This document shows positions 49,001 through 56,755 of a DNA stretch of 56,755 bases, piece by piece; within the stretch, counting starts at the first letter, position 1, and each line of letters opens with the position of its first letter. The stretch is taken from contig NW_019091362.1 of assembly GCF_001949145.1 (NCBI RefSeq), positions 8,671,762-8,728,516 on the forward strand. Reading direction: 5' to 3'. Source of the DNA: Acanthaster planci. Its lineage: Eukaryota; Echinodermata; Asteroidea; Valvatida; Acanthasteridae. The translations under genes and the position numbers were made by a program. Under the pieces are notes generated by a model. The model searched no databases, had not been told where the DNA came from, and saw only the letters and a program-made list of their open reading frames with translations.

Positions 49001-52000
49001 GATCATACAAAGTTCCTGATCATACAAGGTTCCTGATCATACAAGGCTCCTGGTCATACAAGGTTCCTGTTATAACAAGGTGATTTGTATATTCCGAAGG
49101 ACTTCTTATTAACGAAGTTCGACTGTATGTAGTACTCCCAGCACTCAGACAATTTGTCTACATCTGTTTAGGTTTCATCGGTCCAAATACCATCCAAATG
49201 ATCGGATGCTTTCTGAATTCGGACGAAATGAGATTTCAATCAAAAGGTTTTTGCCGAACTTTACAACCTGCGGCTGTTTTATGTTGGGAACATCCATTCC
49301 TATTTCGAAACTTGTTACGTCTGAATATTTTGAACCATATTAGGTCTGTCAAATTTCATTCGAGTCGAAGAAGGCCATAATTGATCTGCAGAGCGACTTT
49401 GCCTGTGCATTATCCAGGTACTGGGGAATGTCCTGTGGCCTATGATTTTTTTTCAAGACCACTTACACGGGCTGCACTTATAGTGTTTAGAACAAAAGGT
49501 GTTCTTGTTCGTTTCTGAAGGCAGTGCTCTTAAAAAAATTGGAACATTGTCAAGTCCGTCGAATGATACACAAAGTAAATAACAACCCCCATATCGGCCA
49601 ATTTGGACAAATTGCAGTTCATGCAGATCTTGTTCACTAGCTTTAAGGTTTATACTGTGTGCAGTGTACGAACCAATGCAAACCCAACAGGTGACCAGGT
49701 GGTGCCTGCTCACCTGAGTAGTTAAATGGAACAGGTTTGTAAACTATATGTAGGCCTAGGTGCCAAATTGAAATCCGCAACTAAACAATTTCTCCTATAC
49801 ATGTATTGTAGCAAGCATTCAGGCGGGAAATCTTTGGTCATTTTGACACAAACTGAATGGAAATCGGTTCTCACCATCTTTCTCACGCGACGCTCGTTTT
49901 TCCGAGATAGGTCTCAGTCAGCATTTTTTTCCAAAGACATGCTTTAATTACACTCGTCCTGGCACATTGAGGCCATGAAATCCCTGTGACTGTAACAGTA
50001 AAACAATAATGCTGGACTGAACCGGAACTTTATCTTTGTGTTGAAATTGAGGTGTTTTACGTATGCCAAATTTAAAACAAAAACGGCGGTGTGCCAAGGA
50101 GATTTATCTTTTGGGGGAGTTTGAGTGGGGTGGGGAATCCGACCCGGCCCCGCAGTGAGATGGATCGGAGAAGCCCTGCTCTTTTTAGGGTTTAACGTTG
50201 TTCATGTGACAAATGACATTGCCTCCCTGCAGGACTAGGGGCAGATCATGCGCAATTATACTAAATTAGCCCTAAGATGTGCACAAAGAATAAAATCGCC
50301 AAAGGTCGATAACTCAGCGTTGCATGTTAAAGTTTATGCAGTAAGGTGTCAACTTTCTGGAAAACTGCTTCACCCTTTAGATCAAGTGTACTCAATTGCA
50401 AGTGTTCACGGATCTGACAATTTCCCTGACGTGCAGAAAATTGTTGGTCTGGTCGCCACGATCGACGACAATAGAACATGATGCAATGCCTGGGTCGCAG
50501 GTGCATGTCAATTAGTTTGGAAATGTGCCCGACGTCAAAAAGGTATGCGAAATTGGACTCGGTAACAATTAACAAGGATTGAGGAAAGCATGGAGTTCTA
50601 TAGACGACAAAATTGCGTCGCTTCGTCCCGACGCCACGACTCGACGGCCCCGAGTTACCATTGCGTGGAGCTGCCGCGCTGTGGTGTCGCCTTTTCCTAC
50701 TGTAAAAATTTACAGAATTCGTGCTATCGCGTTTTGCCGTCGTACTGTCGCGTCATGACTTCGTGTCGTCCCGTCTTGCCGTCGTGTCGTTCCTTCCTAT
50801 CTTGCTCTCCCTGTCGCCTCAATACTGGTGAAAAAAGAGGGCGCCCTGAAAGTTGGAGCTCACTCCGAATACCATACCAGGGTACAATACCAGGATACAA
50901 TTGAAAACAGTGTAAAATCTTCACTGTTCATGGCCCCATGGTATGCATACCAACATCCCTGAGATTTCAGAAACACAAATGGATTTATTGTCTAGTCCCT
51001 AATCTTTCCATTTCTTTTCAATTTTTTGTGGGTTAGCCAATTACATTGTTAATTATTCCCACAAAACAAAATCACCCCCGAAAAATGATTTTTCCGAAGT
51101 CCGATTGCAGCCATATGCAAGTGGCAACCCTCAACTTTCTCGGGCACGTAGGACCATTTTTCAACCGTAGTTTTCAGCCATTCTGCTCTCATATGAAAGC
51201 TCAAAGACCCAGGGATTTCATCCTGGCAGCGATTTACACAATCTCACCATTTTGGGGGCCAAACAATCTCCTATTCCAAAAGATACTGGGGGCACTTTTA
51301 ATGCTAATGAGCTGGCCAGAAATTCTCACTTGATTTAGTGGTTTTCACCCTTTAACAGACACTATGCATGATCACGTCTTATATAGGCCCTATGGGTGCA
51401 CTGCACTAATTCAGGCCCCTTTGAACACAGTGTAAAATCAACCAAGTTTGGAGCCCCATGGCAGGCAACCGAAGTCCCTGAGGCCTCTCTAACAAAAAAA
51501 ACAATGTGTTGTCAGGTCCTTCAGCTGTCATTTGATTTTCTAATTTTAGTAGGTTAATAATTAGATTTTTCATTATCCACCAAAACAAACCCCCTCCCAA
51601 AAGACGTTCCCAAGTCTGTTAGCAGCCATTTTTCAAATGACATCCGTTGACTTTTGCAGGCTCTACTGACAATTTATTAATGACATTTTTGTCTGCTTCC
51701 CCCTGGATGGGAGCCAATGAATCTAAGGAGTTGATCCTGGGCCATAATTACACAATCCCACAAGTTCTTGGGCCCCACAGACTCCTCTCATCGAAAGAAA
51801 CCGTAGGGGTATTTCTCAAACGCTTCTGCCCGGCGGAGAATTTGCCTGTTAAATTGGGACTGTGAACCTCTAAACCACATGTGCACACACCCATTTATTC
51901 CAGGACTTGTGACATACGTCCTCTCTTGGCCGTGATAATCGCCAGCCATTTTAAATAAAGTAAGGCACGACGGCACGATACGACGGACGACGACACAACA

Positions 52001-53583
52001 GCTCGACACAACGGTGCGACGACGCGACAGCAAGACATCAGGACGCGACGGCAGGACGTGACGCTGTGACGGCACGACGCCGCTCATGAAACACAGCATA
52101 AAAGTAATAAGAAAAGAGTCGAAGCCACAATCACGACGACATCAAACAACATCACGACGCGACGGCACGATGCGACGGCACGATGCGACGGGACGACTCA
52201 ATGCATTCAACACAGCATAAAGGTAATAAAAGAAGAGGCAACGTAACGACGCAATTTTGTCGTTTACAAGAACACCATAATAAGTTGTCGGGTTTGTGTG
52301 TCGGAGGATTAAGATTTATACATTTGTATACATTTCCGAACATTGACGACAGAATCCGAAAATCAATTAAAATGGGTTCTGTTCGGAAAACGTTGTTCAG
52401 TTTCGGAAATGGGAAGGAATGTTCTCATTTTGGTCACACGACCGGAGCTGAAGATCTCCCAAATTGTTGGGATTGTTTTGGTCTGGGAACCAGACTAATT
52501 CAAACGTTGTGCCACTGTCAATGCATAATTGTTTCCCGTGATGCACTGCGAAGAAAAATAGATCCTCTGTGGCAACTTCATGGTGGTACAGTAGATTTTT
52601 AATAGCTGTGTAACAGCTTTTTGTATCCAAACAGCACAGTACCGGTAGAAGTTGTCCATTGGTGGAGGTATTTATCGCTTGACGTATTAAATGAGGTGAC
52701 AATTTTTAATAAGATTTTGAAATGAGCTGGTCAATGTGGTCATCCCAGCTTGGCAGCGATCACATTTTTGGTTGATATACTTCACACACTGCAGGGAATT
52801 GGACGCATTGCCATCCTATCTGTGTCCTTAGTGTTGTGGACCTTCAGCAGTCGGTGTCAGGCACAACCCAGTGTGTCTGGTGATACACCGGAACAAAAAG
52901 GTTCCTGCTGCAATGTTTGTGGCCAGGGATTAATGATCGGACCTTCAGGAACTCCGGGAATTCCGGGTCTTCCGGGGAGTTCTGGAGTCCAAGGCCCGAG
53001 GGGTGACCCTGGCTTTGGCCTTCCTGGCCCCAAGGGAGACATCGGTGACCGTGGACAGAAGGGAGACCAGGGTGAGCCGGGGATTCGGGGACCTCCAGGG
53101 AAGGAAGGACCGACCGGGTCCAGCGGAGTCAAGGGACAAAAGGGAGAACCTGGAGAAACCACTGCTGTGACGCCAACACCGCTCTCTGTCGTCGCTTTCA
53201 GCGCCTTCAGGACGACACATTTCGAGGGGAATAACCTTGAAGTCGTCATCTTCAATGACGTTGCCGTAAACATCGGCAGTGGGTACGATTCGGACACGGG
53301 CGTATTCACTTGTTCCGTTCCCGGGCTGTACTTCTTTACTGTCAATCTCTTGAGCCGTAGGACTGGTCTTCACTCTTATGCACACTTGTTGAAGAACGGT
53401 GATAACGTATTCGCAATAGCTGACAGCCACTCCGGTTATCACCACCAATCCAGCAATTCAGTGATCCTTGTCTTAAACGTAGGTGACAGGATCTGGCTTG
53501 CGCTTTATGGCAATAACAAAGCTATCTACGGAGATAGTAGCCGACATTCTTCATTTTCAGGTTTCATAATCCGTTCAATGTAA
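46085..53583 (+). CDS. Secreted collagen-like C1q-domain protein, two coding exons (first one predicted)
   Basis: Join 46085-46096 and 52795-53583: 801 nt, 266 residues plus TAA. Residues 1-27 form a signal peptide ([12 protein letters not shown] core, likely cleaved after RCQA). A short Cys cluster (GSCCNVCG, 40-47) could link chains. A collagen stretch has 8 Gly-X-Y triplets (53-76), a two-residue break (GF, 77-78), then 16 more triplets (79-126). A C1q/TNF-like globular domain (about 135-265) follows, with [44 protein letters not shown] and FSGFIIR. This domain order is typical of C1q, C1q/TNF-related proteins and emilin-type lectins. Secreted trimers or larger bundles that bind microbes or damaged cells are expected from the family. 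The main exon has no in-frame ATG before collagen, so an upstream coding exon is needed; MMTS at 46085 is the best candidate. Confidence 0.72.
46439..47095 (+). repeat. Segment copy A, with 5'-truncated CGTCG-core MITE
   Basis: The region 46447-46887 matches the 407-bp MITE of copy C but lacks its left inverted terminus. The right terminus (ending TGCTATTCGC at 46887) is intact. The following flank to about 47095 also matches copy C, so a larger segment was duplicated, not the MITE alone. Confidence 0.7.
47104..47455 (+). repeat. Segment copy B, without the MITE core
   Basis: Starts CTTGCAAAATACATGC, skips most of the MITE, then follows copy C through GTCACTCTTTAATT, TTTGTGGTAGATTTG and CAGACAATTTGTCTACA. 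It carries the uninterrupted pogo-element target (TA at 47417-47418). Confidence 0.7.
47901..47918. repeat. AAG microsatellite
   Basis: Six tandem AAG units. Confidence 0.8.
48006..48224. mobile_element. 219-bp MITE with about 53-bp terminal inverted repeats
   Basis: Left arm CTATTCGCTCTTTGCATGC... to CTGGCAGC; the right arm is its complement with few mismatches. It abuts the 407-bp MITE, sharing the GCGAATAG boundary at 48217-48224. No coding. Confidence 0.7.
48217..48623. mobile_element. 407-bp MITE with about 80-bp inverted termini and CGTCG-rich core
   Basis: The left end GCGAATAGCATGTACTGTAC... and right end pair over about 80 bases, including GGAAATGAAAGAAAAC and GTAAAGGCG. The core (about 48345-48535) is runs of CGTCG, GTCGT and GCACGACG words. 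No transposase. Superfamily not identified. Confidence 0.7.
48907..49125. mobile_element. Pogo/Tc1-like MITE with TA target duplication
   Basis: The ends CAGTCGAACCTCGTTAA and, inverted, CAGTCGAACTTCGTTAA are flanked by TA (48905-48906 and 49126-49127). CAGTCGAAC..CGTTAA ends and TA duplication are typical of pogo-group elements. It carries five 17-bp tandem repeats (48996-49080). Copy B preserves the empty site. Confidence 0.85.
48996..49080 (+). repeat. 17-bp tandem repeat, five units
   Basis: The unit TTCCTGATCATACAAGG occurs five times without gaps. Units 4 and 5 are more divergent. It lies within the pogo-like MITE. Confidence 0.85.
50905..51300 (+). repeat. Dispersed repeat, copy 2 of 3
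   Basis: Begins AACAGTGTAAAATC and contains GGCCCCATGG, TTTTTGTGGGTTAGCCAATT, CCTCAACTTTCTCGGGC and TTTACACAATCTCACC. Aligns collinearly with copy 3 about 515 bases downstream and with copy 1 at 39.5 kb. Confidence 0.7.
51415..51800 (+). repeat. Dispersed repeat, copy 3 of 3
   Basis: Begins AACACAGTGTAAAATC. Shares GAGCCCCATGG, GCAGCCATTTTTCAAATGAC and ATTACACAATCCCAC with copies 1 and 2. It sits in tandem with copy 2. Confidence 0.7.
51961..52260 (+). repeat. CGACG-rich tandem array
   Basis: Roughly 120-base units, each with CGACGGCACGA words followed by an AACACAGCATAAARGTAATA stretch (near 52090 and 52210). The low-complexity frames translated from it are not genes. Confidence 0.6.
52795..53583 (+). 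CDS. Main exon: signal-peptide core, collagen repeat and C1q domain
   Basis: Acceptor cacactgcag ends at 52794. The frame stays open upstream only to the TGA at 52723-52725 and contains no ATG there, so the exon cannot start translation alone. Codon use and GC are higher than in flanking DNA. Collagen and globular domain share this one exon, as in many C1q-like genes. The stop TAA is at 53581-53583. Confidence 0.9.
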   Translation, partial: GIGRIAILSVSLVLWTFSSRCQAQPSVSGDTPEQKGSCCNVCGQGLMIGPSGTPGIPGLPGSSGVQGPRGDPGFGLPGPKGDIGDRGQKGDQGEPGIRGPPGKEGPTGSSGVKGQKGEPGETTAVTPTPLSVVAFSAFRTTHFEGNNLEVVIFNDVAVNIGSGYDSDTGVFTCSVPGLYFFTVNLLSRRTGLHSYAHLLKNGDNVFAIADSHSGYHHQSSNSVILVLNVGDRIWLALYGNNKAIYGDSSRHSSFSGFIIRSM

Positions 53584-55860
53584 AAGTGAATTGAATTTGA
53601 TACTTTAATCCCATGCATCAATTAGATTTTAGCTCCCACCCTATAAAAGTTAGCCCATGGCCCATGTACACGCATGTATTTTGTGCATTAAAACAACGCT
53701 TCTGAAGTTACTAAATCCCCACTCAAGCCGAAACCCTAGTGATTGGATGTTTAACTTTATACCAAACCGTTTTTATAACGTTCAATAAAATGAGAACCAA
53801 CGTGGAGGGGAATTATTACTGCTCAGTAACAATTGAAGTCGTTAAACTTAGTCATCTCGGGATAATTTTGTTCAGTACTTCGAATGTAGTGTTTTCCATC
53901 GTCAGTGAACAATAAACGTACTTTAATTCACAGAGGCAATAAACTGAGGATATTTAGAAGTTTTCTACTCAGCAAAATAAGAAATACACATGTATTAGAA
54001 TAAAAGTAGGCCTAACCATTGAAAACAACTCCGGTATATTCAACTTGATTATCTTTTATTACATTATCAGGCCAAAAGAAATAATGATGGAACTGTCTAG
54101 GGGCCTTCAAAGGCAAGGTTGACAGCTTATACGCGTAGTTTTACATGTATTGTTAAATCTGACTCACTTAAATTGAAATGAGACATGAATGACCTATGCG
54201 ACCACCAAACTTAATTTTAACGAACTCCACAACGGTGGCGCCATGAGTGGAACTGCCACGGTAGTATAGCGCCCTCAGTAGTTCCAATGTGATTACACGT
54301 GCGTACACAATTCGGCGAGCTGTTGTCACGAGGCCGGGTCGTTATTAAAACACGAATGCAAATGAGAAGCGAAACAGACTTTAAGAAACCCTGTACGAGG
54401 CTGACAGTTCGCCAGAGTGGCATGTCTGCAAATTTTGATAAATTGTCTTGAATTTGCCGCCTAGCCACTTATTCACAGCGTTCGTTTTCGCTTTAAGCAC
54501 GAACTGGCCTTCAGTGTACAAATTCAATCGGTGCAGCGTTTGGGTTTAAACTTTTTGGCATATTATACTTAAGTTATTTCGTATTTACAAAATATTGCAC
54601 ATAACACTGTGTTGGTGTCTGTCATAAGGACGAGCATCATGGGTGCAAGGATGAAATGAAATCTTCCCCGGACCGTTCCCGAACGGTCATCGGCTTTGAC
54701 TTTTGCTGGTGCCCACAGTCTTTCGATTTCTTAAAACTGGGTTGCATACCTTTCGATTCCATGGATGAAATACCAAAAATATGATGATCTAACTGTAATT
54801 TTATACGAAAAACTCGTCCCACAAAAAGACTAAGATATGCTTACTTACAAACAAGTGTGACGAGCTGTACTCCTGTTCAAAGTATATAAACTTAAGCCTT
54901 TTAGATAGCGTTTGTATATATAATATGCCTGTTCATCAGTTATGGACAGTAATAAAATAAACACGTGCATGTAAACAGGCGTCAGACAAGAATTATCTTT
55001 GTTATCACACATCAACATCGTTGGTGATTGCAATATTGTATACGTGTAGCATACCGTACACAATCTAATGTTTCTTCAAAGAGAGTTGTCGTGTTAATTT
55101 AAAGTACTGCATTATGTGAGTTTACTTGGAGCATTTTCTCTGCCTTAAAAATCTTGAGCATTTTGAGGAACCCTTAAGTCTATACTCAACCATCAACGAG
55201 GGTGCTAAAAATCCCAATAATTTTTTTTTTCCTTTGGGGAGGAGATCAGAATCTAGAGTGACAGACGGCGTAAAGCTATTTTTTTCGCGTGGAGACGGTT
55301 GGCAATGGTTATTGTTTCTGCCATCGCTTTCTACACAGAGCGTCACCATGAGCAGCGGGACAAACACTTGTTGCGGTCCTCTAGGGTGGAATTTGTCACG
55401 TGAATGAAAGAAGGACGTCCCCACAGCGCATTGCGTTTGCCATGCTGAATCACATTCCTAATGCGAAGTTTTCTTCTGCGTTGAAAACAGCCACAAGAGT
55501 CCTTAAAAATAAAGTGTACAAAATGAAATTGTGTAGCCACAGTCCACTTCATGAAGATATCCTTCGTCGTCTTGTAATAAGAACCTCGAATGCGGCAGTA
55601 GTTAGGAACGTTTCCAGGCTGACTCTGTATAGTAATTACAGAAAACGCAGCAAACGTGCTTCTCAAATACTTTTTGTTCCAAACATTACAAAACAGTCTT
55701 CGCTGTCATCGTGCATTGTTACATTTTTTTTCATTTTGCATGTGTAGATTGACTTCTGATTGTAATATGTACAAAATTATATCAAATATAGGGGCAAAAT
55801 GGCAAGTATGTTTCTCAGTTGTTACTGACGACGGTTTGAACCTGCACGATTTTCCCATCG
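53584..55860. other. Convergent spacer between the C1q-domain gene and GTPase 3
   Basis: Includes the C1q 3' UTR and the downstream side of GTPase 3. Short frames only, none with a known domain. No clear mobile element seen. Confidence 0.65.
53784..53789 (+). terminator. Candidate poly(A) signal for the C1q-domain gene
   Basis: AATAAA about 200 bases after the stop. Further AATAAA words lie near 53912 and 53943, so several 3' ends are possible. Confidence 0.5.
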
Positions 55861-56301
55861 TTAGGGCAACGAGATTTTGCGAGATCTCCTGGGAGAGCCG
55901 AACATCGCCTGCATGACCTTGTTGGCCACATTGCGCGTGACACTGCTCCTCCGCCGTTTGACCTGCAGCTTGTTCTTGGTTGCCTCGTACACCTCCTTCA
56001 GCAGGGCCAGAAACGCTTCACGCACCTCGGTGTAGCCGTCCGCGGCTGACACCTCGAAGAAGTAGCAGCCGTACTCCTCGGCCAGGTCGCGGCCCTCGTC
56101 CAGCATGACCTCCCGCCGATGCTCCAGGTCGGCCTTGTTGCCGATGATGACGATGGGGACGGAGCAGGGAGACTTGGTCATCTGTATGTGCTTCACTTGG
56201 GTCTCCACGTCTTTGAAAGTAGTCCGGTTGCACACGCTGTACACAATGACGAAAGCGTTGGCCCAGCGTAAGTGAGAATCGCGCTCAGACAGCTGCTCAC
56301 C
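55861..56301 (-). CDS. Terminal exon of a third RERG-like Ras-family GTPase (5' part outside window)
   Basis: A 441-nt exon, 146 residues plus TAA, after acceptor tttacaatgcag, phase 0. This is the same junction as the last shared intron of GTPases 1 and 2, just after G3. It codes GEQLSERDSHLRWANAFVIV, then G4 IIGNKADLEH (N55-D58 of the exon) and G5 FFEVSAAD (E83-A86). The tail KRRRSSVTRNVANKVMQAM closely resembles the C-terminus of RERG (RRRSS followed by an amphipathic helix). It ends RKISLP with no CAAX. WANAFVIVYSV also recalls RASL12. P-loop and switch exons were not found in the remaining 454 bases, so they lie beyond the right edge. Switch competence cannot be judged. Confidence 0.88.
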   Translation of the reverse strand, partial: GEQLSERDSHLRWANAFVIVYSVCNRTTFKDVETQVKHIQMTKSPCSVPIVIIGNKADLEHRREVMLDEGRDLAEEYGCYFFEVSAADGYTEVREAFLALLKEVYEATKNKLQVKRRRSSVTRNVANKVMQAMFGSPRRSRKISLP

Positions 56302-56755
56302 CTGCATTGTAAACATTGACAAATAATTTGATTTATACGCTTGAATTTGTTGCTAGTTTGAAAGATCTGCGAGACCGACATCACAACTCATTTATAATGG
56401 CCCTGTGATCCAAGAGTGATTCTTTTAACAGCACATGAACTCTTGTCTCTTCAAGACTACCCGAAAAATGTGCGCACTGAGTCCACACAAGCAATCCCTT
56501 ATCAGGATCCGAAATTTCTACCCACTAGCAGTTTGCCATCAGTAGGTACTTGTATCTCTGGGTTGGCCACCTTGATGTGAAAATGAGGTACCGGTAACAC
56601 TTTTCATTTGGGGAACAAATAACAATGAGGCCAACTTTAGGCCAACTTTTGTTTAGAGTTTAAAATTTGTGATAAATTATATCTTACAATTTTTAGCTAC
56701 ACCCCCCCAAAATAATGAAAGCTGGATTTGGAACCTAAACTAGTCGGACACCAAC
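56302..56755 (-). other. Intron sequence upstream of the GTPase 3 terminal exon
   Basis: Ends (minus strand) tttacaatgcag. No DTAGQ- or P-loop-coding exon was found up to the window edge. Confidence 0.7.

Larger units (their letters stand above)
48217..49165 (+). repeat. Segment copy C, holding an intact 407-bp MITE and a pogo-like MITE
   Basis: Best-preserved copy of the triplicated segment. MITE at 48217-48623, then flank shared with copies A and B, interrupted by the pogo-like element at 48907-49125. Confidence 0.7.
50602..52265. mobile_element. Possible large CGTCG-bounded fold-back element
   Basis: GACAAAATTGCGTCG near 50606-50620 recurs inverted near 52248-52262 (CGACGCAATTTTGTC). CGTCG-rich sequence lies inside the left end (to about 50815) and its complement-type CGACG-rich sequence inside the right end (from about 51965). 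Between them are two tandem copies of the dispersed repeat. Confidence 0.45.
46097..52794 (+). other. Predicted intron of the C1q-domain gene, very repeat-rich
   Basis: gtaagt to actgcag, phase 0, 6.7 kb. About two thirds is recognisable repeat: CGTCG-rich cores, a triplicated segment, a pogo-like MITE, a 219-bp MITE and tandem copies of a dispersed repeat. The long frames here are by-products of the repeats. Confidence 0.5.

Noticed and set aside
48996-49080. CRISPR-like array
   Set aside because: The units are contiguous with no spacers, sit within a eukaryotic DNA element and have no cas genes nearby.
52183-52602. 139-codon plus-strand frame ahead of the C1q main exon
   Set aside because: Begins in the CGACG-rich array, has no recognisable domain and lies inside the predicted intron.
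52750-52794. Translation start of the C1q gene at 52750
   Set aside because: The codon there is TTG, not ATG. A good acceptor at 52793-52794 lies just before the signal-peptide core, so this stretch is intron.
52857-53448. Pro-rich minus-strand frames opposite the C1q gene
   Set aside because: They are the complement of the Gly-X-Y collagen repeat and not independent genes.
56302-56755. Search for the G3 and P-loop exons of GTPase 3 at the right edge
   Set aside because: No DTAGQ- or GKS/T-coding stretch with splice sites was found. These exons must lie outside the window.

Overview
The window is eukaryotic nuclear DNA: short exons in an AT-leaning background, consensus GT-AG introns of up to about 14 kb, and dense miniature inverted-repeat elements. 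No mitochondrial, bacterial or viral genes were seen. The gene content (RERG/RASL-type small GTPases and a secreted collagen-C1q protein), the many scattered AGGCCT words and the ACATGTACATGTA microsatellites suggest a marine invertebrate deuterostome. An echinoderm is my first guess, with hemichordate or cephalochordate as alternatives. This assignment is inference.

Four genes can be supported. (1) Plus strand, 2327-19319: a four-exon RERG/RASL12-like Ras-family GTPase, complete, 291 aa, with all G-box motifs and no CAAX tail. (2) Minus strand, 41523-24038: a five-exon RASL11/RERG-like GTPase, complete, 206 aa, with a normal P-loop but altered switch I and switch II residues and one GC-AG intron. 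(3) Plus strand, 46085-53583: a secreted collagen-like C1q-domain protein, 266 aa. Nearly all of it lies in one exon, preceded by a predicted 12-nt coding exon 6.7 kb upstream behind a TATA promoter. (4) Minus strand, 56301-55861: the terminal exon of a third RERG-like GTPase, whose 5' exons lie beyond the right edge. The three GTPases form a local paralog cluster. Genes 1 and 2 share three intron positions and phases, and gene 3 shares the one junction visible in the window. Gene 2 has one extra intron.

The order is GTPase 1 (+), GTPase 2 (-), C1q (+), GTPase 3 (-). The first pair and the last pair converge; GTPase 2 and C1q diverge. No operon-like link is implied. The GTPases would act inside the cell, probably free of prenylation. 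The C1q protein would be secreted and trimeric, in recognition or innate-immune roles.

The remaining sequence is introns and spacers. Recognisable mobile DNA includes a pogo/Tc1-like MITE with an empty-site paralog in the same window, two hAT-like miniature elements with near-matching 8-bp duplications, a 407-bp MITE with about 80-bp inverted termini and a CGTCG-rich core, nested fold-back elements at 21.0-21.6 kb and 23.0-23.7 kb, and a three-copy dispersed repeat. The C1q intron is by far the most repeat-rich stretch. No reverse transcriptase, integrase or transposase reading frame, tRNA, rRNA or CRISPR was found.
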